From assembly GCA_017613595.1 (NCBI GenBank), contig JAGADM010000107.1, positions 1 through 33,023 on the forward strand: a DNA stretch of 33,023 nucleotides. The letters run 5' to 3'. The stretch's first letter is position 1. Every line of letters starts with the position of its first letter. This DNA is from Lachnospiraceae bacterium. GTDB taxonomy: Bacteria > Bacillota_A > Clostridia > Lachnospirales > Lachnospiraceae. The notes below the pieces were generated by a model. It was given only the letters and a program-made list of their open reading frames with translations, had not been told where the DNA came from and made no database searches. The position numbers and the translations under genes were made by a program. Positions 23,068-31,363 of the stretch are shown piece by piece.

Positions 23068-24074
23068 AACAGCTGGACTCCTCTGGATTCCGCATAATCA
23101 CGTACGGACTGTGGCCATACCGACGACTGTACTTCGCCGATATGCACTTTACGAAGATAGAACATGCAGATTCTCGACTGTCCGATTCCGCCGCCGATCG
23201 TATACGGCAGTTTCTTCTCAAGAAGAGCCTTCTGGAACGGCAGTTCCGCACGCTCCTCGCATCCGGCCTTCTTCAGCTGGGAAAGGAGCGAATCCTCATC
23301 CACGCGGATGCCCATACTCGAAAGTTCAAGCGGAATGTCAAGTTCCGGATAATATACGATAATGTCACCGTTCAGTTCCCAGTCATCATAGTCGGGGGCG
23401 CGGCCGTCATGCTTCTCACCGTTCGAAAGAAGGTCGCCGATTTTCATTAAGAACACGGCGCCGTATTCCTTTGCCGCCATGTATTCACGCTCTTTCGCGT
23501 TCTTATCGGGATAACGGTCGAGAAGCTCCTGCGTCGTAATAAAGGTAATTTCCTCCGGCAGGATGCAGTGAACGTATTCATACTGGTTCGCAACATACTT
23601 CTCGGTTACGCGGAGCGCTTCGTATACGGCCTTTACAACCGCTTTCAGCGTGGTAACGTTGCGGTCCTTCTTCTCAATGATCTTCTCCCAGTCCCACTGG
23701 TCCACGAAGATGGAATGGATGTTGTCCGTATCCTCGTCTCTGCGAATCGCGTTCATATCGGTATAGAGGCCCTCTCCTACATGAAAACCGTAGCGGCCGA
23801 GCGCCATACGCTTCCATTTCGCGAGCGAATGAACGACCTCCATGATGCTGCCGCTTTCCAATACGTCAAATGCGACCGGGCGCTCCACGCCGTTCAGATT
23901 ATCATTGAGACCGGATTCCTTCGGTACGAAAAGGGGTGCCGAAACGCGGTACAGATTCAGCTGCGTCGCAAGCTCTCTCTGGAAGAAATCCTTTACTTTC
24001 TTAATCGCTATCTGGGTCTCTTTCATTCCGAGCGGGGACTTGTAGCCCTCCGGAATGCGGATGCTGTCGCTCAT
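23064..24074 (-). CDS. asnA: Aspartate--ammonia ligase
   Basis: Ammonia-dependent asparagine synthetase AsnA, a homodimeric relative of class II aminoacyl-tRNA synthetases that makes asparagine from aspartate, ammonia and ATP. It is 336 residues, close to the 330 of E. coli. Motifs: VSAPLFVPKESGLNDNLNG, the class II motif-2-like ALGRYGFHVGEGLYTDMNAIRRDE region, SIFVDQWDWE, and the C-terminal GGGIGQSR motif 3. The ATG at 24074 is chosen because AAGGAGG lies six bases upstream and the homology begins there; the in-frame extension upstream lacks support. It overlaps azlC by 4 bases and follows the DUF1846 gene by 50. Confidence 0.96.
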   Translation of the reverse strand: MSDSIRIPEGYKSPLGMKETQIAIKKVKDFFQRELATQLNLYRVSAPLFVPKESGLNDNLNGVERPVAFDVLESGSIMEVVHSLAKWKRMALGRYGFHVGEGLYTDMNAIRRDEDTDNIHSIFVDQWDWEKIIEKKDRNVTTLKAVVKAVYEALRVTEKYVANQYEYVHCILPEEITFITTQELLDRYPDKNAKEREYMAAKEYGAVFLMKIGDLLSNGEKHDGRAPDYDDWELNGDIIVYYPELDIPLELSSMGIRVDEDSLLSQLKKAGCEERAELPFQKALLEKKLPYTIGGGIGQSRICMFYLRKVHIGEVQSSVWPQSVRDYAESRGVQLL

Positions 24075-24124
24075 AATAAGCCTCCTTGCAGTAATATCCG
24101 TCGGCCGGTGCATTGCACCTTCCG

Positions 24125-25609
24125 TTATTTGTGATACAGTTTCTTGGTCTCGTAAACCGGCTCGCAGGTCAGGTGCATGCCGAGCTTACGGAATACGCCT
24201 TCGTCAACGCCCGAAAGGATAACGCTCGAATGCACTTCGCAGCACTTGAGATTCTCAAGCTGCTTCATCGCTTCCTCGGCAATCGGTACGGTGCTTGCCA
24301 CGATGGAAAGCGCAAGCAGCGTCTCATCGGTATGGAGTCTCGGATTACGGTTTCCGAGATGGTTCACCTTAAGGTCCTGGATAGGCTCGAGAATCTCCGG
24401 CGAAAGGAGTCTCGTATTGTCATCGATGCCCGCCATATACTTAAGAGCATTCAGGATGGCTGCGGAGCTGGCGCCGAGAAGCGGAGACGTCTTTCCGGTA
24501 ATGATCGTGCCGTCATTCAGCTCGATCGCGACAGCCGGTGCGCCGGTCTCTTCGGCCTTCTGCAGCGCGGCGGGAACAACCTTACGGTCTTCCTTGCGGA
24601 TGCCCGCCTGCTCCATCAGGAGTTCAATCTTATAAACCGCGTCTTCGTCCGCACGGTTCTTGCGGCACTCGCAGAGCGTCGAATAGTAACGGCGGATGAT
24701 CTCCTCACGGGACGCGATACGCGTTGCTTCATCGTCGATGATGCAGTTGCCCGCCATATTCACACCCATATCGGTCGGGGACTTATACGGAGACTTTCCG
24801 AAGATGCGCTCGAACATGGCGTTCAGAACGGGGAAAATCTCAACGTCACGGTTGTAGTTAACCGTCGTTACGCCGTATGCCTCGAGATGGAACGGATCGA
24901 TCATGTTTACGTCCTTGAGGTCTGCGGTGGCTGCCTCATAAGCAAGGTTAACCGGATGCTTCAAAGGAAGATTCCAGATCGGGAATGTCTCAAACTTCGC
25001 GTAGCCCGCGCGGATTCCACGCTTATGCTCGTGGTAAAGCTGGGAGAGGCAGGTTGCCATTTTCCCGCTTCCCGGTCCGGGTGCGGTAACGACAACAAGG
25101 GAACGGCTCGTCTCGATATAATCGTTCTTGCCGTAGCCTTCGTCGCTTACGATCTTGCTGATGTTCGAAGGATAGCCCTCGATCTTATAGGAACGGTATA
25201 CCTTAAGACCGAGCTCCTCAAGTTTCTTCTGGTAGCTGAGCACGTTGTCATGCTCGGTAAACTGTGTAAGAACAACGCTGCCGACATAGAGTCCGTATCC
25301 GCGGAAGGCGTCGATCAGACGGAGCACATCCACATCATAGGTAATGCTCAGGTCGCCGCGGACTTTCTTTTTGATGATATCATTGGCATTGATGGCGATG
25401 ACAATCTCAGCATCCTCCTTCAGCTGTTTGAGCATGCGGATCTTACTGTCCGGCTCAAACCCGGGCAACACGCGGGACGCGTGAAAATCGTCGAAAAGCT
25501 TTCCTCCGAACTCCAGATAAAGCTTTCCTCCGAACTGCCCGATCCGCTCCTTGATGTGTGCGGACTGCATCTCAAGATACTTGTTGTTGTCAAATCCCAC
25601 TCGGTACAT
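24125..25609 (-). CDS. DUF1846 domain-containing protein
   Basis: A 494-residue cytoplasmic protein of the DUF1846 family, which is widespread in Clostridia and Lactobacillales with no agreed function. The N-terminus [12 protein letters not shown] and the block [22 protein letters not shown] are family signatures. A glycine-rich PGPGSGK at 177-183 resembles a nucleotide-binding loop. The second half includes [11 protein letters not shown] and [16 protein letters not shown] blocks typical of the family. ATG 25609 with AAGGAG nine bases upstream. The coding DNA contains a 16-base direct repeat (25496-25511 and 25521-25536) that encodes the two GGKL motifs; this is part of the family sequence, not an insertion. 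It follows the HD-GYP gene by 17 bases. Confidence 0.92.
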   Translation of the reverse strand: MYRVGFDNNKYLEMQSAHIKERIGQFGGKLYLEFGGKLFDDFHASRVLPGFEPDSKIRMLKQLKEDAEIVIAINANDIIKKKVRGDLSITYDVDVLRLIDAFRGYGLYVGSVVLTQFTEHDNVLSYQKKLEELGLKVYRSYKIEGYPSNISKIVSDEGYGKNDYIETSRSLVVVTAPGPGSGKMATCLSQLYHEHKRGIRAGYAKFETFPIWNLPLKHPVNLAYEAATADLKDVNMIDPFHLEAYGVTTVNYNRDVEIFPVLNAMFERIFGKSPYKSPTDMGVNMAGNCIIDDEATRIASREEIIRRYYSTLCECRKNRADEDAVYKIELLMEQAGIRKEDRKVVPAALQKAEETGAPAVAIELNDGTIITGKTSPLLGASSAAILNALKYMAGIDDNTRLLSPEILEPIQDLKVNHLGNRNPRLHTDETLLALSIVASTVPIAEEAMKQLENLKCCEVHSSVILSGVDEGVFRKLGMHLTCEPVYETKKLYHK

Positions 25610-25626
25610 TTTCGTACTCTCCTTCG

Positions 25627-26904
25627 TCAGCTTAATTCTTCGGTTTCACCGCCGGTCATACTGCTCATCTTGATGCTCTCACGTTCAACGTAACGCTTGA
25701 TCTCGGACTGCAGGTTCAGAACGGCTATCGCAATACAGGGTTCGAAGTGTGTTCCCTTTTCCTCACGGAACACCTGCATAACCTGATCGATATCCATACT
25801 CGGTTTATAGCTGCGCTGGCTCAGAAGCGCGTCCAGCGTATCGGCCGCCGCCACGATTCTCGCAAGAAGCGGAATGCTTTCGCCCTTATATCCGTGCGGG
25901 TAGCCGGCTCCGTTCCACCACTCATGGTGACAGAGCGCCACATCTTTGATTGCCGTATACAGCTCGCGGTCGGTCAGGTTCGAGAGGTTCATCTCGATCA
26001 GCCGTCCGCCCTCTGTCGTGTGGCTCTTAATGATCTCGTATTCCTCCGGCGTCAGCTCGCCGGTCTTCTGCAGAATGGAATCCGGAATATATACTTTGCC
26101 GGCGTCATGAAGCGGCGCCGCGATAACCAGGTTATCGATTGCCTTCGGTGTCAGTTCGTCTTTATGATAGCCGCTGCGCACAAGCTCGTCCGCGATCATC
26201 TTCGCGTAATCCGCGGTTCTGCGGATATGGAAGCCGGTGTTCTCATCCTTGGATTCCATGAAATTCGCGAAGCCCGCGATCAGCTGCTTCTGCATGCGGC
26301 GCATCTGTTTATTCTTGGCAAGCGTCGAATCAATCGTGTCCTCAATCTTTCGGACAAGAAGGAAGAACACGATAAACATGACGATATACTCAATCGTCAT
26401 ACGGAAGCCGTACATACCGAACCATTCGAAAGAGGTAAGATTAAGACCGTCGTTAAGCTTGTTCGCGTTATCTGCTTCGATCGTAGCGCGGAGTCCGAGC
26501 GAGATGAGCATCATACAGTAGCACACCTCTCCGAGACGGATGGTATACCAGCGGCTGAAATAGAGACAGGACAGCGCCGGAACAAGTGCATACAGCATGT
26601 ACATGTTGATCTCGTACTTGGTTCCCGCATAGCAGACACCGACATGCAGACCGATCAGGATCACATATTTGATGATCGGGTTCTCGGGATTGACCCGGTA
26701 CAGAAAGAAGGCCAGACCGAACACAAGCACCGCTCCGACCGAAATAACAATGTCATCCAGGTACGAAAGGGCTTTGTAGTCGACGGATGCGGTGGCAATC
26801 GCCGCAAGAGGTCCGATCAGAACCGCGAAGATTCCGAGACGGATCAATACCTTGTTGACTTTTCTTTCATTCTCCGTAAAATACGCGTTCCGCTTTTCCT
26901 CCAC
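25627..26904 (-). CDS. Membrane-bound HD-GYP domain phosphodiesterase
   Basis: Likely cyclic di-GMP (or related dinucleotide) phosphodiesterase. About five to six N-terminal transmembrane helices (up to about residue 185), a short coiled linker ([10 protein letters not shown]), then an HD-GYP domain. Metal-binding HD pair in APLHDAGK (H266-D267), HH in [10 protein letters not shown], and GYP at 334-336, so the domain looks active. The start is uncertain: GTG 26904 lies six bases after AAAGGGG and gives 425 residues, whereas ATG 26925 has its purine box only one base away. It lies between trpS and the DUF1846 gene. With the GGDEF protein at 12264-13448 the window holds both a maker and a breaker of the signal. 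Confidence 0.92.
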   Translation of the reverse strand: MEEKRNAYFTENERKVNKVLIRLGIFAVLIGPLAAIATASVDYKALSYLDDIVISVGAVLVFGLAFFLYRVNPENPIIKYVILIGLHVGVCYAGTKYEINMYMLYALVPALSCLYFSRWYTIRLGEVCYCMMLISLGLRATIEADNANKLNDGLNLTSFEWFGMYGFRMTIEYIVMFIVFFLLVRKIEDTIDSTLAKNKQMRRMQKQLIAGFANFMESKDENTGFHIRRTADYAKMIADELVRSGYHKDELTPKAIDNLVIAAPLHDAGKVYIPDSILQKTGELTPEEYEIIKSHTTEGGRLIEMNLSNLTDRELYTAIKDVALCHHEWWNGAGYPHGYKGESIPLLARIVAAADTLDALLSQRSYKPSMDIDQVMQVFREEKGTHFEPCIAIAVLNLQSEIKRYVERESIKMSSMTGGETEELS

Positions 26905-26959
26905 AGTAAGCCCCTTTCTCTCCATTCCGCCTTCTCACGCCGGTATGGAAACTCTTACG

Positions 26960-28039
26960 TCAGTTCGCGTTCAACTGGTCACGAAGCCACTCCTCATCTT
27001 CGAAATAGTTGATCTTCATGGCATTCTTTACGTCCAAAAGGGTCTGCGCCGCAACCTTTTCCGCTTCGATGCTGCCCTTCTTCAAAATCTCGATTATTTC
27101 AGGGATACGCTTCTCCCACTCAAGTCTGCGCTCTCTGATCGGCGCCAGCTCGTCATTCATAACGGCAAAGAGGAATTTCTTCACCTTTACGTCGCCGAGA
27201 CCGCCTCTCTGATAGTGTTCTTTCAACGCGTCAAGCGACTCGTACTCGGGAAGGAACTTCGCGAAATGCTCCGGTCTGCAGAACGCGTCCAGATACGTAA
27301 ATACCGCGTTGCCCTCAAGCGAGCCGGGATCCGTAACCTTGATGTGGTTCGGGTCCGTATACATGCTCATGACCTTTGTCTTAAGCTCCTGCTCGGTATC
27401 GGCAAGATAGATGCAGTTGCCGAGCGACTTGCTCATCTTGGCCGTTCCGTCGATACCCGGAAGACGCTTGCAGATCTCATTCTCGGGAATAACCGCCTCG
27501 GGCTCAACCAGCACTTCCCCATAGGTCTGGTTGAACTTGCGGACGATCTCTCTCGCCTGCTCGATCATCGGCAGCTGGTCTTCTCCGACCGGAACCGTCG
27601 TTGCCTTAAATGCCGTAATATCACTCGCCTGGCTGATCGGATACGTGAAGAATCCGACCGGAATGCTCGTCTCGAAATTCCGCATGATGATCTCGTTCTT
27701 AACGGTAGGGTTCCGCTGCAGGCGGGATACCGTAACGAGGTTCATGTAGTAAAACGAGAGCTCCGTCAGCTCCGGAACCTGCGACTGGATGAAGATGGTT
27801 ACCTTCTCCGGATCAAGTCCCGCGGCCAGATAGTCCAGTGCCACCTGCATAATGTTCTGGCGCACCTTCTCCGGGTGCTCCGCATTATCGGTGAGCGCCT
27901 GTGCATCGGCGATCATGATATATATCCTGTCAAATTCTCCGGAATTCTGGAGTTCCACGCGGCGCTTCAGCGATCCTACATAATGTCCCACATGAAGCCG
28001 TCCGGTGGGCCGGTCTCCGGTCAAAATAATCTTACCCAT
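26960..28039 (-). CDS. trpS: Tryptophan--tRNA ligase
   Basis: Class I aminoacyl-tRNA synthetase of 359 residues, charging tRNA-Trp. Signature sequences: LTGDRPTGRLHVGHYVGSL with the HIGH motif as HVGH (16-19), and the KMSKS loop intact at 201-205 (TAKMSKSLGN). The opening TGDRPTGRLH-type is the longer bacterial variant common in Clostridia. The ATG at 28039 is chosen because AAAGGA lies upstream and homology begins there; an upstream in-frame extension has no box. It has its own promoter, and its short leader has no room for a T-box, which often controls trpS in Firmicutes. Downstream genes follow with small gaps. Confidence 0.96.
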   Translation of the reverse strand: MGKIILTGDRPTGRLHVGHYVGSLKRRVELQNSGEFDRIYIMIADAQALTDNAEHPEKVRQNIMQVALDYLAAGLDPEKVTIFIQSQVPELTELSFYYMNLVTVSRLQRNPTVKNEIIMRNFETSIPVGFFTYPISQASDITAFKATTVPVGEDQLPMIEQAREIVRKFNQTYGEVLVEPEAVIPENEICKRLPGIDGTAKMSKSLGNCIYLADTEQELKTKVMSMYTDPNHIKVTDPGSLEGNAVFTYLDAFCRPEHFAKFLPEYESLDALKEHYQRGGLGDVKVKKFLFAVMNDELAPIRERRLEWEKRIPEIIEILKKGSIEAEKVAAQTLLDVKNAMKINYFEDEEWLRDQLNAN

Positions 28040-28053
28040 GCTTTTCCTTTCAC

Positions 28054-28071
28054 GCGCGTACGCGGACGCGC
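28054..28071 (-). promoter_or_regulatory. GC-rich leader hairpin before trpS
   Basis: ACGCGC and GCGCGT (28054-28059 with 28066-28071) pair around a 6-base loop, in the roughly 50-base leader just before the ribosome binding site. It is too short for a T-box; significance uncertain. Confidence 0.35.
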
Positions 28072-28097
28072 ACAAAAATATAATAAAAATCTATTCC

Positions 28098-28126
28098 AGT
28101 ATAGTATTGCGGGCGCGAAAAGTCAA
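28098..28126 (-). promoter_or_regulatory. Promoter of the trpS operon
   Basis: On the minus strand: -35 TTGACT (28121-28126), 17-base spacer, -10 TATACT (28098-28103). Each hexamer is one base from consensus. It begins right after the terminator of the upstream operon. Confidence 0.8.
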
Positions 28127-28133
28127 TGAAAAA

Positions 28134-28164
28134 TCCCTCTTCCGCGAACTTCGCGAAAGAGGGA
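28134..28164 (-). terminator. Terminator of the deoC-purine nucleoside phosphorylase operon
   Basis: A 13-bp stem with one mismatch (28134-28146 with 28152-28164), loop AACTT, followed on the minus strand by five T's (A's at 28129-28133). It starts 15 bases past the stop of the phosphorylase gene. Confidence 0.88.
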
Positions 28165-28178
28165 ATCCCGTCAGCATA

Positions 28179-28925
28179 TTATTTCATTGCTACAGCGGTG
28201 TCGAGAGCCAGTGTGATCATCTCGGTAAAGGAGGTCTGCCGCTCTTCCGCGGTCGTCGCCTCACCGGTCACCAGACTGTCGGAAATCGTGCAGATCGCAA
28301 GCGCGCGCTTTCCGGCGCGTGCGGCGTTCATATAGAGCGCGGCCGCTTCCATCTCTACGGCCAGTACGCCCATCTTACCCCATGCGTGGATCGGCTTCAC
28401 CATCTCGGGCGCGTCGGCAAGGTCGCCGTAGAATATATCGCTCGAATGGATGTTGCCGACATGGTAGCGGAGTCCTGTCTTTTCAGCCTGTTCCACACAG
28501 GTGCGGAGCAGTTTGAAGTCAGCAATCGCGGACAGTGTTCCCGGCAAATGGAACTGCGACACGTAATTCGAATCGTAGCATGCGCCCTGCGCGATCACGA
28601 TATCGCGCACCTTCACGTCCGGGTTGTAGGCACCGGCGGAACCGACACGGATAATGTTCTCCACGCCGAAATAGTTATACAGCTCGTAGCTGTAGATACC
28701 GATGGACGGCATTCCCATGCCGCTTGCCATGACACTGACCTTCTTCCCTTTGTAGGTACCGGTATAGCCATGTACTCCGCGCACGTTGTTGATCAGTTTC
28801 GCGTCAGTCAGAAACGTCTCGGCAATGAACTTCGAACGAAGCGGATCGCCGGGCATCAGAACCGTCTTGGCGAAATCCTTCGGCGACGCATTGATATGAG
28901 GGGTCGGATAATTCTTCTTGCTCAT
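28179..28925 (-). CDS. deoD: DeoD-type purine-nucleoside phosphorylase
   Basis: Hexameric-type purine nucleoside phosphorylase of 248 residues, splitting (deoxy)nucleosides with phosphate. Landmarks: H10 (TPHINA), phosphate-binding G26-D-P and R30 (GDPLR), R93 (IIRVGSAGA), ribose-binding VEMEAAALY (190-198) and the catalytic D216 ([10 protein letters not shown]). The ATG at 28925 is chosen because AAAGGAG lies six bases upstream; the longer in-frame ORF has no support. Its partner deoC is about 100 bases upstream on the same strand: the phosphorylase yields deoxyribose 1-phosphate, which after isomerisation feeds the aldolase. A small hairpin (28943-28959) stands before its ribosome binding site. 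Confidence 0.95.
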   Translation of the reverse strand: MSKKNYPTPHINASPKDFAKTVLMPGDPLRSKFIAETFLTDAKLINNVRGVHGYTGTYKGKKVSVMASGMGMPSIGIYSYELYNYFGVENIIRVGSAGAYNPDVKVRDIVIAQGACYDSNYVSQFHLPGTLSAIADFKLLRTCVEQAEKTGLRYHVGNIHSSDIFYGDLADAPEMVKPIHAWGKMGVLAVEMEAAALYMNAARAGKRALAICTISDSLVTGEATTAEERQTSFTEMITLALDTAVAMK

Positions 28926-29027
28926 CGTAAACTCCTTTCCGTTCCGGGTGTATCCCGGATTACACAAAATGTCCGTGTCCCATAAGTCACACACCTGTAA
29001 AACCGGCTCTCAGCGCACAGTGCTTCA

Positions 29028-29714
29028 TCAGGAAAAGAAACTCAGATCCCAATGGTTGACACGCTGTACCATAGCCTTTACTTCACTTACCACGCGGCTT
29101 GTTCCGAGGCGCTCCGCGCCGAGTTCCAGGAACTCTTCCGCGTCCTCAAGAGTCTTGATGCCGCCTGCTGCTTTCACGCGCTTGCCCTTTGTGTTGGCAA
29201 CCATCAGTTCGATGTCGCGCGCGGTCGCACCGGCGCCGCCGAATCCGGTCGACGTCTTGATGAAGTCCGCATCCGATTCCGATACGATCTCACACATGCG
29301 GATCTTCTCCTGCTCGGTCAGCATGCAGGTCTCGATAATAACCTTCAGAAGCTTTCCGTCGCAGGATTTCTTCACGTGATTGATCTCACGGAGAACATCC
29401 TCGTAGCGGCCTTCCTTGACCATCCCGAGATTGATAACCATATCGATCTCCGACGCGCCGTTCTCCACCGCCTCCGCGGCTTCGTAGCATTTGACCGCCG
29501 TTGTGGAATAGCCGTTCGGGAATCCGATCACGGTGCAGATCGGGATTTCGCCCTTTACATAGTCTGCAGCCTGCTTAACGAAGCACGGCGGAATGCATAC
29601 CGACGCGGTATGAAAACGGATTCCGTCATCGCACAGTCTGCGGATTTCTTCCCATGTCGCCGTCTGCTTCAAAAGCGTATGGTCCACGGCATTTAAGATC
29701 TTCTGTAACTCCAT
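29028..29714 (-). CDS. deoC: Deoxyribose-phosphate aldolase
   Basis: TIM-barrel aldolase of 228 residues that splits 2-deoxyribose 5-phosphate into glyceraldehyde 3-phosphate and acetaldehyde, the last step of deoxynucleoside breakdown. Catalytic residues: D91 (EIDMVIN), the Schiff-base lysine K153 (DFIKTSTGFG) and the second lysine K181 (VKAAGGI). HTASVCIPP and TVIGFPNGYS are family signatures. ATG 29714 has a rather distant AGGAG/AGAGG box (about 11 bases). First gene of the deoC-deoD pair. A small inverted repeat lies just upstream and may be an operator. Confidence 0.96.
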   Translation of the reverse strand: MELQKILNAVDHTLLKQTATWEEIRRLCDDGIRFHTASVCIPPCFVKQAADYVKGEIPICTVIGFPNGYSTTAVKCYEAAEAVENGASEIDMVINLGMVKEGRYEDVLREINHVKKSCDGKLLKVIIETCMLTEQEKIRMCEIVSESDADFIKTSTGFGGAGATARDIELMVANTKGKRVKAAGGIKTLEDAEEFLELGAERLGTSRVVSEVKAMVQRVNHWDLSFFS

Positions 29715-29736
29715 AATGATTGATACCTCTCCTCTA

Positions 29737-29752
29737 TTCTACAATAGTAGAA
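29737..29752. promoter_or_regulatory. Operator-like inverted repeat upstream of deoC
   Basis: TTCTAC and GTAGAA flank AATA (29737-29752), 23 bases before the deoC start and overlapping a TAGAAT -10-like hexamer on the minus strand. Deoxynucleoside operons are commonly repressed by a DeoR-type protein, but no regulator gene is adjacent here. Confidence 0.35.
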
Positions 29753-29808
29753 CTATTATTTTCTTTCAAAAACTTCCAGACAGCCCGGATTGTCCCGAAG
29801 GGGGGGTC

Positions 29809-31035
29809 CTACCACTCTTCCTGCTGCAGTTCGGTAATGAACTTCGCAAGCTTCTTCGCGGCTTTCCCGTGCGTTGCCTCGCTCGGATGCCAGTCAACAA
29901 CAATGCCGTCGTTCTCGACATCCTGCTCCTCAAACCGCATCGTCACGATATTGGTGTCGCCCTTTTCGGTCTTAAACTCTTCCACGGCCTTTTCCATGCT
30001 TTCGCAGAGCTCGGTTCCCATGATGCCGAGCGTGCAGATGATCTTCGCGTCCGGATTCTTGGCTCGTACGGCCGCGAGGAATTCCTTATAGCCGTCGATA
30101 TACTCGCGCTTCTTGGCGTCATCCTTACAGTAGCTCGAATCGTTGGTGCCGAGATTGATGACTACGATATCGGGAAGGAACTCATCAAAGTCCCAGTCAA
30201 TCTCGTCCGCACGGCGTCCTTCGCCGAACGTCGCGATGGACATGCCGAACTTCGTGTAATACGGCGGAAGAATCTTGTCGCCGAGTTTCTCCCCCGTCGC
30301 GGTATAGCCGGAAACGATTCCGTATCCGCTGATGCTCACGAGGCTGTAGTCCGCGTTGAGAAGGTCGGCCGTCTTGTAGGCAAATGCCTTCGTGCAGTCC
30401 TCATTTGCCGTGGAATATACGTCCTTTTCGAACTCGCCGTCCACGCCGTAGCCGCAGGTGATGGAGTCTCCGATAAACTCGATCCGCGTCGCGCGCGCCG
30501 AAATCGGAAGCAGCGAGCCGGTCATGGTCAGCGACTCGATGCCGACAACGGAATCCGATACTTCGGAAAGCTTGATGATCTTTACGGTTGCAAATGTGAG
30601 TTTCTCACTCTCGATAATCTTAACATCCTTGCGGGGCTCGTCCATCAGAACGTCCGCAACGCGCTCGCCGTCAACAAATATCCCCACGCGTGCCGCGTGT
30701 GTCGCGCTTGTGTACTGGTCATCGGACACGAGATGCACGGTGCAGTCATGTCCCGCGAAGGTAAATTCGACGCCGCTTCCGGAGTATCCGCACCAACGGA
30801 TATCCTTCTCATAATAAGTCCGGCCGATTGTCTTTACATTGTCTTTGGTCATTAAGTACTCGGTCTCGGTAAGATCCGGTACATAGGGTTCTTTCGTCGG
30901 TTCCACTGTACTTTGTCCTTTCGTCGGAATCGGTGTAAGCGGGACCGGGCGCCCCGGTTTCTCATGCGTCGTACATCCGCAGCAAAGCAGCACCGATGCA
31001 AGGATCAGCACTGCAATTTTATATCCTCTTTTCAT
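29809..31035 (-). CDS. CE2-type acetylxylan esterase lipoprotein (SGNH hydrolase)
   Basis: Predicted surface carbohydrate esterase of 408 residues. Signal peptide and likely lipobox ending at C21 (CCGC), a Pro/Thr linker (26-52), an N-terminal jelly-roll domain (about 65-180, GSGVEFTFAGHDCTVHL and the FVDGERV strand) and a C-terminal SGNH domain (about 183-408). That order is typical of family CE2 deacetylases. Catalytic elements: S191 (FIGDSITCGYG), glycine block ISGYG, N298 (LGTND), and D381-W-H383 (DWHPS). It should remove acetyl groups from xylan or other polysaccharides. ATG 31035, five bases after GGGAGG. It is a single gene with a good promoter; the repeat array lies directly upstream of that promoter. 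Confidence 0.9.
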   Translation of the reverse strand: MKRGYKIAVLILASVLLCCGCTTHEKPGRPVPLTPIPTKGQSTVEPTKEPYVPDLTETEYLMTKDNVKTIGRTYYEKDIRWCGYSGSGVEFTFAGHDCTVHLVSDDQYTSATHAARVGIFVDGERVADVLMDEPRKDVKIIESEKLTFATVKIIKLSEVSDSVVGIESLTMTGSLLPISARATRIEFIGDSITCGYGVDGEFEKDVYSTANEDCTKAFAYKTADLLNADYSLVSISGYGIVSGYTATGEKLGDKILPPYYTKFGMSIATFGEGRRADEIDWDFDEFLPDIVVINLGTNDSSYCKDDAKKREYIDGYKEFLAAVRAKNPDAKIICTLGIMGTELCESMEKAVEEFKTEKGDTNIVTMRFEEQDVENDGIVVDWHPSEATHGKAAKKLAKFITELQQEEW

Positions 31036-31063
31036 ACCTGCCTCCCGTTACACTTATGGTCTT

Positions 31064-31092
31064 ATTTTACTGAAATGAGGGGCGGACGTCAA
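31064..31092 (-). promoter_or_regulatory. Promoter of the CE2 esterase gene
   Basis: On the minus strand: -35 TTGACG (31087-31092), 17-base spacer, -10 TAAAAT (31064-31069), 29 bases before the ATG. Each hexamer is one base from consensus. The first inverted-block repeat begins about 40 bases upstream of the -35. Confidence 0.75.
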
Positions 31093-31132
31093 TAGAAAAT
31101 GGGAACCGGCTGGACGGCACGGGGTACACGGA

Positions 31133-31191
31133 CCGGACTGCCTCGGGAGTCTAGCCGGACTGCCTCGGAAAACCGGACCGGACTGCCTCGG
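31133..31191 (+). repeat. Three direct copies of a 14-bp core (CCGGACTGCCTCGG), 22-23 bp apart
   Basis: Exact copies start at 31133, 31155 and 31178. The bases between copies differ. The core is the reverse complement of the repeats at 31262-31363 (GCAGTCCGG), so the two blocks face each other across a central hairpin. Confidence 0.9.
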
Positions 31192-31245
31192 AGGAGGTTG
31201 TCTCAGGAACTGAATCCTTCGTCAACCTCCTCCGGGCGCGTCCGG
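31178..31245. repeat. Long central hairpin between the two repeat blocks
   Basis: CCGGACtGC then a 14-bp stem (31187-31200 with 31223-31236, one G-T pair), closing a 22-base loop that itself contains AGGA/TCCT. The outer part (31178-31186 with 31238-31245) continues the pairing with a one-base bulge. No T run follows at once, although TTATTTTTC comes five bases later on the plus strand. Confidence 0.8.
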
Positions 31246-31261
31246 AAAGTTATTTTTCTAA

Positions 31262-31363
31262 GCAGTCCGGGGGTTCTTTCTCAAGCAGTCCGGATGATTT
31301 TTTCCAGACAGTTCGGAAGTTACTCTTCCAGGCAGTCCGGATGTACTTTTTCAAGCAGTCCGT
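31262..31363 (-). repeat. Five direct copies of a 23-bp repeat with core GCAGTCCGG
   Basis: Cores start at 31262, 31285, 31308, 31332 and 31355, a spacing of 23, 23, 24 and 23. Copies 1, 2 and 4 have the exact 9-mer; copy 3 has two changes (ACAGTTCGG); copy 5 ends in T. Upstream of each core is a pyrimidine run such as TTTTTCAA. In minus-strand reading each unit is CCGGACTGC followed by a TTGAAAAA-like tract. Confidence 0.9.

Noticed and set aside
25496..25536. 16-base direct repeat as a sign of insertion or duplication
   Set aside because: It encodes the two GGKL motifs that belong to the normal DUF1846 N-terminus; the frame is intact.
24113..25693. 526-residue plus-strand open frame
   Set aside because: It is the antisense shadow of the DUF1846 gene, which has a clear ribosome binding site and family motifs. 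The same applies to the long plus-strand frames opposite HD-GYP (25747-27012) and trpS (26792-28129).
28040..28126. T-box riboswitch for trpS
   Set aside because: The leader from the predicted start is only about 50 bases and has no T-box sequence or competing terminator; the hairpin at 28134-28164 belongs to the upstream operon.
29800..29806. Run of seven G's as a possible phase-variation tract
   Set aside because: It lies just past the stop of the CE2 gene and not in a coding or promoter region, so slippage there would not switch a gene.
31133..31363. CRISPR array
   Set aside because: The conserved cores are 9-14 bases with only about 9-14 bases between them, the two blocks have opposite orientation, and there are no cas genes or unique spacers of normal length.
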